From an uncultured Bacteroidales bacterium (lineage in GTDB: Bacteria; Bacteroidota; Bacteroidia; Bacteroidales; Bacteroidaceae), in NCBI GenBank assembly GCA_902803195.1, contig CADCOX010000219.1, positions 1-7,901 on the forward strand: a stretch of DNA of 7,901 bases, read 5' to 3'. The notes under the pieces are model-generated. The model saw nothing but the letters and a program-made list of their open reading frames with translations, had not been told where the DNA came from and made no database searches. This document shows positions 1 to 5,234 of this stretch, one piece after another (the first letter of the stretch is position 1; every line of letters starts with the position of its first letter). The position numbers were made by a program, and so were the translations under genes.

Positions 1-153
1 TACTTTACCTGTATAGGATTTGTTATTGTACGCTTCCGCATAGATTCTGTCAAAATCCCCTTTATACTTGTCATATATTTGCTTATGAATCGGGAGGACA
101 GAATCCTTCACGCATGCTATGGCCTCATCCCGGAAATTAACATCTTTCTTCAT
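1..153 (-). CDS. Partial hypothetical protein, N-terminal 51 residues
   Basis: An open frame starts at the ATG at 153 and reads without a stop to the window edge, so the C-terminal part is missing. The start is well bounded: an in-frame TAA lies at 171-169, no other start lies between, and a purine-rich GGAAGAAA sits just upstream. The visible protein begins MKKDVNFRDEAIACVKDSVL and continues with many Lys, Asp and Tyr residues. It has no signal peptide or membrane segment, so it is probably cytosolic. I do not recognise the family. The DNA is visibly more AT-rich than the genes to its right, which may mean separate ancestry, though 153 bases is little to judge on. It is separated from the next minus-strand gene by 163 bases containing inverted repeats, so it is probably a separate transcription unit. 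Confidence 0.6.
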   Translation of the reverse strand, partial: MKKDVNFRDEAIACVKDSVLPIHKQIYDKYKGDFDRIYAEAYNNKSYTGKV

Positions 154-268
154 GCATTTTCTTCCAGTTTAATATCTATTCCGATTTATCTGTTTGATAT
201 ACCTTTCATGTCCATTCAAAGCGGACTTCGTCTTCGTCTGTTACGACTCGGTCATTCTTGCGTCCCGT

Positions 269-307
269 GGGTAGCAAGCTACCCGAGGTCGAGCGCAAGC
301 GAGCTTG
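269..307. repeat. Two adjacent short inverted repeats after the lipoprotein gene
   Basis: GGGTAGC-AA-GCTACCC (269-284) is a perfect 7-bp stem with a two-base centre. CAAGC-GA-GCTTG (296-307) is a perfect 5-bp stem. Both lie just past the stop codon of the lipoprotein gene (317) in its transcription direction. No T-run follows, so they are not a textbook intrinsic terminator. They may still end or stabilise that transcript, or belong to a dispersed intergenic repeat. The 163-base gap they sit in shows no gene. Confidence 0.5.
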
Positions 308-316
308 AGGTCTCTC

Positions 317-781
317 CTACTCGCCTGCGAGCACGATTTCCTTGCGCTCATACTTCTTGTCCAAGACGATGATGGAGACGGGCTGTATGCTGAACGATTG
401 CTTCTCGCCCCTCGTCACCTCGTAGTCATAGGAGAGCGTATCGCCCTTATCCTCTACTTTCACAGGACGAATCTCAGTAGCGACGTCCGTCACAGGCAGC
501 ACTACGGCCACGGCGAACTGGCGGTCGAAGTCGATGGCCGTAGGTTTACCATCTTCGCCCATCAGTGTAGCCATGCCGAAGAGGGCGTTGAACGCCTCGG
601 CAGAGGTTATTTTCGGACTTGCAGGAAGTTCCTGTCCTTGCTTGAAGAAATAGTTCTTGGCCACAACAAAGGGCACGGCCGCGCCGTCATGACCATCGTC
701 GGCCGAAGCCACTACCGTCTGTCTGTTGCCACAGGCTGCAAGCAGAGCTACAGCAACCATCATGAAGAATAGCTTTCTCAT
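317..781 (-). CDS. Small secreted lipoprotein of unknown function
   Basis: The 154-residue product begins MRKLFFMMVAVALLAACGN: a charged start, a hydrophobic stretch and a lipobox L14-A15-A16-C17. It is therefore predicted to be lipidated at Cys17 and membrane-anchored outside the cytoplasm. Residues 20-35 look like a flexible linker. The folded part starts near VPFVVAKNYFF (36-46) and includes FGMATLMG (68-75), a hydrophobic strand AVAVVLPVTD (90-99), and a C-terminal strand SIIVLDKKY. It resembles short conserved lipoproteins common in Prevotella and Bacteroides (from memory), but I cannot assign a function. It lies 43 bases downstream of the TIGR04076-like gene on the same strand and has no clear promoter of its own, so the two are probably co-transcribed. 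The alternative long frame on the plus strand here (305-772) is an antisense shadow. Confidence 0.85.
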   Translation of the reverse strand: MRKLFFMMVAVALLAACGNRQTVVASADDGHDGAAVPFVVAKNYFFKQGQELPASPKITSAEAFNALFGMATLMGEDGKPTAIDFDRQFAVAVVLPVTDVATEIRPVKVEDKGDTLSYDYEVTRGEKQSFSIQPVSIIVLDKKYERKEIVLAGE

Positions 782-824
782 TTCTCGTTTCTGTTTAAGT
801 TTTCGTTAACGTTCTTCAGACTCG

Positions 825-1217
825 CTAAGCTCGAAGAAGCGTCGCAAGCGCCGAGCGATCGTTCCCGTTATCGTTCCCGTTAACGTTATCCTTCCCGTTA
901 TCGTTCCCGTTCCCGTCAACCATCACTTCGATGTAGAAGCTGAAGGGGCGGAAACCATCGTTGCAGCTGATCATGGCGCTCATCGGGTTCTGCATCCAGC
1001 CGTCGAAGAAGTTGCCTTCGCCGCGGGCAAGTGCCTCCACGAACTCGCGCATCGACGACCAGGCCGAAGGGCACATCCCTTCTGGGCAAGTGCCGTCGAC
1101 CGACGTCCATTGCTGGCCCTCGCGTACGTCGCATGTGTGTTCGATGGGATTCTCATATCTCGCCATCAGGTCGGGATAGACCGTCTGGCGAACAGCTGTG
1201 ATTCTTACTTTATTCAT
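825..1217 (-). CDS. TIGR04076-like small protein with repeat-derived C-terminal tail
   Basis: The 130-residue product MNKVRITAVRQ... matches the small TIGR04076 family as I remember it: an N-terminal KVRITV-type strand, a Pro/Gly/Cys stretch (GTCPEGMCPSAW, 42-53), an amphipathic helix (REFVEALARG), FFDGWMQNP (70-78), and the hallmark SCNDGFRPFSFYIE (84-97). Family function is unknown; cysteines 29, 44, 49 and 85 could bind metal, which is inference. The family normally ends near the FYIE strand. Here about 20 extra residues of Gly/Asn/Asp (101-120) follow, encoded by a hexanucleotide repeat, then RSALATLLRA. The ATG at 1217 is chosen because the protein then begins like the family, and because a TACCTTTG promoter box at 1249-1242 would give a leader of about 20 bases. 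A TTG further upstream would fall at or inside that box. The lipoprotein gene follows 43 bases downstream. Confidence 0.82.
   Translation of the reverse strand: MNKVRITAVRQTVYPDLMARYENPIEHTCDVREGQQWTSVDGTCPEGMCPSAWSSMREFVEALARGEGNFFDGWMQNPMSAMISCNDGFRPFSFYIEVMVDGNGNDNGKDNVNGNDNGNDRSALATLLRA
861..920. repeat. In-frame hexanucleotide tandem repeat
   Basis: Ten consecutive six-base units can be read: GTTCCC, GTTATC, GTTCCC, GTTAAC, GTTATC, CTTCCC, GTTATC, GTTCCC, GTTCCC, GTCAAC. Read on the minus strand they give Asn/Asp-Gly and Asn-Asp codon pairs, the acidic and polar tail of the TIGR04076-like protein. The unit length is a multiple of three, so gain or loss of units would leave the reading frame intact. 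Two more related units (GTTAACGTTCTT, 805-816) occur in the gap before the lipoprotein gene. Confidence 0.9.
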
Positions 1218-1334
1218 CGTTGTTCGAATACAATCATGGCACAAAGGTACAAAATAGGTTGAGACTATCGCGCAAAAGCAACTGAAAATAACATCAGCAA
1301 AACATTAATTAACGCTCCTGCCGCTGGGAGCAGG
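1206..1334 (-). repeat. Promoter-bearing dispersed repeat, copy 1
   Basis: This 129-base stretch matches 4166-4294. The shared core (1231-1276) is identical at 43 of 46 positions. The flank towards the gene also matches, including ACGATG plus the next codons of the gene start. On the other side both copies share ATTAACGCTC and GAGCAGG, which bracket a small hairpin (here GCTCC 1314-1318 with GGAGC 1327-1331). Copy 1 is the working upstream region of the TIGR04076-like gene. Confidence 0.8.
1231..1276 (-). promoter_or_regulatory. Bacteroidetes-type promoter of the TIGR04076-like gene
   Basis: On the minus strand TACCTTTG (1249-1242) fits the Bacteroidetes -7 consensus TAnnTTTG exactly. TTTG (1276-1273) fits the -33 element, with 23 bases between them, a little longer than usual. 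Transcription would begin near 1236, about 20 bases before the ATG at 1217. The same boxes with the same spacing recur at 4204-4238. Confidence 0.65.
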
Positions 1335-1428
1335 CTGTCATGCCGCCAATACTATGCCAATAATTGTTAAATCGTGTAGGAATAGGCTTTTTATCAAATA
1401 TTTTACCTGATTTGTCAATTATTTGTTG

Positions 1429-1436
1429 TTACTTTG
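1429..1436 (+). promoter_or_regulatory. Candidate -7 box for the sugar permease gene
   Basis: TTACTTTG differs by one base from TAnnTTTG and would start transcription near 1443, about 60 bases before the chosen ATG. No good TTTG lies at the right distance upstream; the one at 1411-1414 is only 14 bases away. The call is therefore tentative. It lies in the 286-base divergent gap (1218-1503), which otherwise holds repeat copy 1 and AT-rich sequence. Confidence 0.35.
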
Positions 1437-1503
1437 TTGCGCGAAAGCACAGATGGGCTTGCCCATAAGAACCCTTAAACATGTATTGACTATCTGTTCT
1501 GAA

Positions 1504-2754
1504 ATGACATCGAATTCACGTCCCTCCCTCACCGAACGCCGCTACCTTGTGCCGTTCGTGCTCATCACCTCCTTGTTCTTCCTTTGGGGCTTCGCCCGTG
1601 CTATCTTGGACGTGCTCAACAAGCATTTCCAGACCGAGCTGAACATCTCCATCACGCAGTCGTCGCTCGTGCAGGTGACCACCTATTTGGGTTATTTCCT
1701 GATGGCCATTCCCGCCGGGCTGCTCATTAATCGCGTGGGCTATAAGCGCGGCGTGGTCATCGGACTGCTGCTCTATGCCGTCGGTGCTTTCTTGTTTGTT
1801 CCCGGCACTTGGGCCAATTCGTTTGCGGGCTATCTGGCAGCCCTTTTCGTCATCGCCTGCGGACTTGTGTTTTTGGAGACGGCAGCCAATCCCTATGCCA
1901 CTCAACTCGGTCCTGTCGAGACAGCCAGCAGCCGCCTCAACCTCTCGCAGTCGTTCAACGGAATGGGTTCGGCGCTTGCCCCCATCGTAGTAGGGGGCTT
2001 GCTCTTCGGCGGCAGTGGGACGGACGTGTCGCAGCCCTACGTGGTCATGGGCGTCATCGTGCTGCTGGTGGCTTTCATCTTCTCGCGTTCTCAATTGCCA
2101 GAGATTCAGACCGAGGAAGCGGCCTCGAGCCTCAACGATTCATCTTCAGCCGAACAGGACAACGCATCGGGATGGGCGAACATACGCCAACTCTTCCATA
2201 ACCGCTCCTTCCTCTTCGGACTCTCAGCGTTGCTGGCCTACGAGATCAGCGAGATCAGCATCAACAGCTACTTCGTCAACTTCACGACGGGCATGGGATG
2301 GCTGTCGGCTGCCAATGCCTCTTATATCTTGGGACTGTCGCTGTTCATCTTCATGGGCGGACGTTTCGTGGGTAGCTGGGTCATGCGCCGTATCGCAGCC
2401 GAGCGCGTTCTGCTCTGGTGTGCTTGCGGCACCGTCGTGAGCATCGCCTTGCTCTTTTTGAACGGCCAGTTGTCCATCCTCGGTTATCAGTTCTCGCTGG
2501 CTCTGCTCATCGCCAACTATTTCTTCGAAGCCATTATGTTCCCGACCATTTTCTCGCTCACGCTCAGAGGCTTGGGTTCTCTCACCAAGAGCGCCTCGTC
2601 GCTGCTGATGATGACTCCAGTGGGTGGCTGTGGTTTCCTGCTGATGGCTCTCTTAGCCGATCGCTCGGGCTCTTTGGTGATACCTTTCCTCATCCCTCTT
2701 GCAGGCTACATCGTCGTCCTTATCTTTGCTCGTCGCAGGGTCAGGGAGAGTTGA
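1504..2754 (+). CDS. FucP-like sugar:H+ symporter (MFS)
   Basis: The 416-residue inner-membrane protein is of normal length for the FucP branch of the major facilitator superfamily and shows about twelve hydrophobic segments in two halves. They are separated by a polar loop near residues 196-228 (rich in Glu, Ser and Asp). The start SLFFLWGFARAILDVLNKHF (23-42) aligns with E. coli FucP so that Asp36 falls on FucP Asp46. FLETAANPYATQLG (123-136) places Glu125 on FucP Glu135. These two acidic residues are the known proton and sugar coupling sites. GYKRGVV (79-85) is the loop between helices 2 and 3, and LNLSQSFNG (145-153) is also FucP-like. The likely role is proton-driven uptake of a monosaccharide; whether this is fucose, galactose, glucose or another sugar cannot be read. 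The ATG at 1504 is preferred over earlier in-frame TTG (1423) and ATG (1453) codons because the protein then begins like its family. It converges on the sugar kinase gene. Confidence 0.9.
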   Translation: MTSNSRPSLTERRYLVPFVLITSLFFLWGFARAILDVLNKHFQTELNISITQSSLVQVTTYLGYFLMAIPAGLLINRVGYKRGVVIGLLLYAVGAFLFVPGTWANSFAGYLAALFVIACGLVFLETAANPYATQLGPVETASSRLNLSQSFNGMGSALAPIVVGGLLFGGSGTDVSQPYVVMGVIVLLVAFIFSRSQLPEIQTEEAASSLNDSSSAEQDNASGWANIRQLFHNRSFLFGLSALLAYEISEISINSYFVNFTTGMGWLSAANASYILGLSLFIFMGGRFVGSWVMRRIAAERVLLWCACGTVVSIALLFLNGQLSILGYQFSLALLIANYFFEAIMFPTIFSLTLRGLGSLTKSASSLLMMTPVGGCGFLLMALLADRSGSLVIPFLIPLAGYIVVLIFARRRVRES

Positions 2755-2769
2755 GTGTTGCCGCTCGGC

Positions 2770-2860
2770 CCAAAAGCCTCTCCCCAAAAGCCTCTCCCTT
2801 GCCCCTCCCCTGTTAGGGAAGGAATCCAACCAGTAAATGGTAAATTGTCAATAGTAAATG
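2770..2860 (+). repeat. Composite dispersed repeat, copy 1 (after the permease gene)
   Basis: The segment begins with a perfect 14-base tandem duplication CCAAAAGCCTCTCC (2770-2783 and 2784-2797). A C-run/G-run hairpin (CCTCCC...GGGAAGG, about 2804-2822) follows, then GGAATCCAACCAGTAAAT. It ends in AT-rich sequence with imperfect TAAATGG-like units. The part from 2786 matches the segment after the flavodoxin gene at 7077-7119. It begins 16 bases after the permease stop, in the same orientation. The hairpin lacks a following T-run, so a terminator role is only possible. Confidence 0.7.
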
Positions 2861-2862
2861 GA

Positions 2863-3786
2863 TTAACGGGGAGAGTTAGAGGGGTCTCCCAAACGCCGTC
2901 TTACATCGTCCATCGTACCGCAGAAGGGGCCTGAGGCTTCCAACTTGATGCTGGCAACCGCCGATGCGAAGTGGGCTGCACGCTCGGGTGTATCGCCCAG
3001 ATGACGGCGCAGGACGTAAGCCATGACGTAGGTGTCGCCGCACCCCGTGGCATCCACGATGCGCTCGGGTTCGTAAGCAGGGATGTCGAAGAACTGTCCG
3101 TCGGCATAGACCACCGAACCAAAGCTGCCCAACGTCAGCAGCACCTCGCGCACACCCCAATCGGCCAAGATCTCGCAAGCCCGATGTTGATCGGGCTCAC
3201 CCGTGAGGACTTCTATCTCGTGTTCGTTCACCTTCAGGATGTCGATGTAACGTAGGGCCTCGCGTTTGTCGTTCCAGTCGCAGGCATATACCTTCTCGTC
3301 ACGTACCTCGCGCAGATAACCTTGGGCATCGACGACCAACGTGCCGCGTTCGGCGAGTTGACGCAGGACGGCGAGGTCGAAATCGTCGGCGAGCAGGCTT
3401 CCCAAGACAATGTACTCGGCCTCGACGTCGGCCAGTTTCTCGCAAGTGAAGGGGTCGGCCTTGGCTCTCACGCGTTGTTGGCGGTTGTTCTGGTCGGCAC
3501 CGTAGATGTTCTCGAAGTAAACCGTCTCACGGCTTGGAATGACCTCCACGTCGATGCCTTCGCGCCGCATATCGTCGACGGCCTGCATGTCCTTCTCGGC
3601 CAGTGAGGTGACGAGTCGGTAGCGTATGTTGGAGCGCTCGCCAAGGAGGTGGCGCAAGCCATAGGAGAAGTAGAAGGAAGTGCCACCTGGCATGTGCAGG
3701 TCGCGCTCAGGGGTCACGATGCGGTCGTGGGTGATATGCCCGATGCAGATGATGTCTGTTTTCATTGTCTTTCGATTAGACTCCAT
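2863..3786 (-). CDS. PfkB/ribokinase-fold carbohydrate kinase
   Basis: The 307-residue cytosolic protein has the PfkB fold signatures in order: an opening strand DIICIGHITHDRIV (11-24), the GG substrate loop PGGTSFYFSYGL (33-44), KVNEHE (185-190), TLGSFGS (218-224), and the ATP and anion-hole motif DATGCGDTY (245-253), where Asp251 is the expected catalytic base. Members transfer phosphate from ATP to a sugar or nucleoside hydroxyl. The usual Asn in the N-terminal signature is replaced by an aromatic stretch (SFYF), so the substrate is probably not simply ribose; I cannot name it. Met8 (3765) is an alternative start. The last residues PSNSPR are encoded by GC-rich sequence (2867-2888) that resembles the adjacent intergenic repeat, so the C-terminus may have been altered by it. 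The gene converges with the FucP-like permease, which suggests uptake followed by phosphorylation. Confidence 0.88.
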   Translation of the reverse strand: MESNRKTMKTDIICIGHITHDRIVTPERDLHMPGGTSFYFSYGLRHLLGERSNIRYRLVTSLAEKDMQAVDDMRREGIDVEVIPSRETVYFENIYGADQNNRQQRVRAKADPFTCEKLADVEAEYIVLGSLLADDFDLAVLRQLAERGTLVVDAQGYLREVRDEKVYACDWNDKREALRYIDILKVNEHEIEVLTGEPDQHRACEILADWGVREVLLTLGSFGSVVYADGQFFDIPAYEPERIVDATGCGDTYVMAYVLRRHLGDTPERAAHFASAVASIKLEASGPFCGTMDDVRRRLGDPSNSPR

Positions 3787-3855
3787 TGTTGTTATGTTCG
3801 TTTGTTGTGCCTTCCTTGAAGCGCTTGGGTTGAAGTTGTTTTCTATCTGATGCGT

Positions 3856-3891
3856 CTTGACGTGAGCCTGTCGAATCGCCTTTCCGTCAAG
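3856..3891. repeat. Spaced 7-bp inverted repeat upstream of the kinase gene
   Basis: CTTGACG (3856-3862) and CGTCAAG (3885-3891) are exact reverse complements separated by 22 bases. They lie 70-105 bases upstream of the kinase start. This could be an operator or a leader-RNA hairpin. No TAnnTTTG box is visible between it and the gene. Confidence 0.4.
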
Positions 3892-3904
3892 TGAATGGCC
3901 GCTG

Positions 3905-3965
3905 GAGCTATATGAGCCAAAGCTGAAGCGAACCTATGCGCAGCCCGATGCGACCTGAAGCTGAT
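3905..3965. repeat. Degenerate 22-bp tandem repeat, left block
   Basis: Units at 3905-3926 and 3928-3949 and a partial one at 3950-3965 follow the same pattern as the right block (4038-4136): a GCGAA-like start, a TATRCGCG-like centre and a GCCGAT-like end. They are more decayed. The unit at 3928 (starting GCGAACCTATGCGCAG) matches best. Confidence 0.55.
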
Positions 3966-3983
3966 GCCTTACCGACTATGCAT

Positions 3984-4030
3984 GAGGCCTAACGCCTCTA
4001 TTCGTTCGTACTGGATCACCATGGTGGTCC
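3984..4030. repeat. Hairpin and 18-bp near-palindrome between the repeat blocks
   Basis: GAGGC (3984-3988) pairs with GCCTC (3994-3998). GGATCACCATGGTGGTCC (4013-4030) is a palindrome centred on CCATGG with a single mismatched pair. These lie exactly between the two blocks of 22-base repeats. Their role is unknown. Confidence 0.5.
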
Positions 4031-4037
4031 ACCTTAT

Positions 4038-4136
4038 ACATATATACGCATAAGGCTGAGCGAATATACGTGTAAGCCGATGCGAATATACGCGCAGGGC
4101 GATGCGAATATAGGTACAGGGCGATGCGAATGGGCG
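4038..4136. repeat. Degenerate 22-bp tandem repeat, right block
   Basis: Four full units (4038-4059, 4060-4081, 4082-4103, 4104-4125) and half a unit (4126-4136) follow one another without gaps. The last three full units each begin GCGAATATA and end in a GCCGAT or GGCGAT form. The unit length is not a multiple of three, which argues against a coding role. Copies are most alike towards the right, as expected if the array grew or was corrected from that end. Confidence 0.8.
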
Positions 4137-4165
4137 GGAGGGCAAAGACGAAGGGCGGGTGTTCG

Positions 4166-4294
4166 TACTTTACTCATCGTAGGGTCGTTGCGCAATCATG
4201 GCACAAAGGTACGAAATAGGTTGAGATTATCGCTCAAATACAGGCGTAAAAAAAAGCCGGGTCAACAAAAATTAACGCTCATGCAACGAGCAGG
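4166..4294 (-). repeat. Promoter-bearing dispersed repeat, copy 2 (orphan)
   Basis: This matches copy 1 (1206-1334) over the same length of 129 bases, allowing small balanced indels. It keeps the promoter, the CAATCATGGCAC leader, an ATG at 4177 in the same context, and the next few codons (MSKVR here, MNKVR in copy 1). Beyond that the match stops and the 22-base tandem repeat begins, so no gene body follows. At the far end GCTC (4277-4280) and GAGC (4288-4291) form a hairpin whose loop differs from copy 1 while the stem is kept. Confidence 0.75.
4193..4238 (-). promoter_or_regulatory. Second copy of the -33/-7 promoter, pointing towards the kinase gene
   Basis: TACCTTTG (4211-4204) and TTTG (4238-4235) occur with the same 23-base spacing as at 1242-1276. 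Transcription would start near 4198 and run through the tandem repeats to the kinase ATG at 3786, giving a leader of about 410 bases. No nearer promoter for the kinase gene is evident, so this may be its promoter. It could also be a non-productive leftover. Confidence 0.5.
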
Positions 4295-4359
4295 CCTGCC
4301 ATCCTGCTGTTCCGGAGGTCATCGCCATCGCTCGAGCCGACTGCTTCTTGAGCATCGAG

Positions 4360-5178
4360 TCATTGCCTTGGTTGGAGGCTCAGACGATAGTCGCTGGGCG
4401 AGAGGCCGAGGTGCTTCGTACAATAGCGACTGAAATACGAGAGCGAAGTGAAATTCATACGCTCGGCAATCTGAGTGAGCGAGAGGCGTTCGTCGTCAAG
4501 ATACCCTTTCAATATCGGAATCGTATGGCGGTCGATGTAGGAGGTAACGCTATGACCGGTCACGCGCTTGATAGTGGCCGAGAGGTACTTAGGCGAGACA
4601 TTGAGGCGACGTGCATAGTAGCTGACGTCGCGCTCAGTACTGCTGATGCCCGTGGAGAGGATGGCCATCAACTGCTTGACGATGTAGGCCGTGCGGTCGG
4701 TATGAGAGGTGGTGGCCTCGTTCTGGGCGTGGGCTTCGAAGATATCGTACATCATCGTCAGGCAGAGGCTACCCATGAGCTCGCGGTAGAACTGGAGTTG
4801 GCAGTCTGCCATGCGGTCACGCAAATGATGAAAGTCATCCTGCAGATGCCGCGCCTGTTCTTCTGTAAGTCGTATGACGGGGTCTTGGTTGAGCGCGATG
4901 CTGCCCCCAATGCTATAGTTGTTGGACGGCAGCAGGTTCTGCAGGAACTTGTAGTCGGCAGCCAACCATTCCACTTGCAGATCGGGATGGGCGGCGAGAT
5001 TCTTCACGCGTGTAGGCACGGGGATGACCACGAGGTCGTTCGGGACGACGTGATAGCAGCGCTCGTTGAACACAAAACTCCCCTCCCCCGCCAGGCAAAG
5101 CATGTGCATGCAGGTGTGGCTCAACTCACGGGCGTTCATCCCGTAGAAATCGGTGGAATAGAAGAAATCGGACTTCAT
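4360..5178 (-). CDS. AraC-family transcriptional regulator
   Basis: The 272-residue protein has the two-part layout of AraC regulators. The N-terminal half (about 15-80) looks like a cupin-type sensor domain, with strand-turn patterns such as CLAGEGSFVFNERCYHVVPNDLVVIP (28-53). The C-terminal part carries two helix-turn-helix units: RDVSYYARRLNVSPKYLSATIKR (183-205) and LSLTQIAERMNFTSLSYFSRYCTKHLGLSPSDYR (232-265), the second being the family signature. It should bind DNA in response to a small molecule, which is not identifiable. The ATG at 5178 is chosen over a TTG seven codons upstream. The gene follows the lactonase gene by 56 bases on the same strand, so it is probably transcribed with it. 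A longer plus-strand frame across this gene (4348-5334) is antisense. No clear terminator is visible after the stop; a T-run near 4248-4255 (minus strand) follows weak GGC/GCC pairing. Confidence 0.92.
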   Translation of the reverse strand: MKSDFFYSTDFYGMNARELSHTCMHMLCLAGEGSFVFNERCYHVVPNDLVVIPVPTRVKNLAAHPDLQVEWLAADYKFLQNLLPSNNYSIGGSIALNQDPVIRLTEEQARHLQDDFHHLRDRMADCQLQFYRELMGSLCLTMMYDIFEAHAQNEATTSHTDRTAYIVKQLMAILSTGISSTERDVSYYARRLNVSPKYLSATIKRVTGHSVTSYIDRHTIPILKGYLDDERLSLTQIAERMNFTSLSYFSRYCTKHLGLSPSDYRLSLQPRQ

Positions 5179-5234
5179 CGTACAATGATTCTCACGCAAG
5201 GGAAAATAGGAACGCAGGCACGACTACGCATGCG

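Larger units (their letters stand above)
3787..4359. other. 573-bp gene-free stretch rich in repeats
   Basis: This stretch lies between the start of the kinase gene and the end of the AraC-type gene, both on the minus strand. I see no credible gene. The longest minus-strand frame from a matching start (ATG at 4177, 47 codons) is made of 22-base repeats that change frame, so it is not protein-like. Contents from left: a spaced inverted repeat, a degenerate 22-base tandem repeat in two blocks, small hairpins, an 18-base near-palindrome, and a second copy of the promoter region found at 1206-1334. Confidence 0.7.

Noticed and set aside
269..284. Intrinsic terminator after the lipoprotein gene
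   Set aside because: The stem is good but the loop is only two bases and no T-run follows on the minus strand, so it is listed only as an inverted repeat.
305..772. A plus-strand open frame of 155 codons over the lipoprotein gene
   Set aside because: The minus-strand product has a lipobox and a coherent strand pattern; the plus-strand product does not.
1516..2094. A 192-codon minus-strand frame inside the permease gene
   Set aside because: It lies opposite well-conserved FucP-type transmembrane sequence, and its product is a low-complexity His/Gln/Glu-rich shadow.
3905..4136. CRISPR array
   Set aside because: Units follow each other directly with no unique spacers, are too degenerate, and no cas gene is near.
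4034..4177. A 47-codon minus-strand frame starting MSKVR downstream of promoter copy 2
   Set aside because: After the first five codons it reads through 22-base repeats in shifting frame with no resemblance to the TIGR04076-like protein; best seen as a remnant start.
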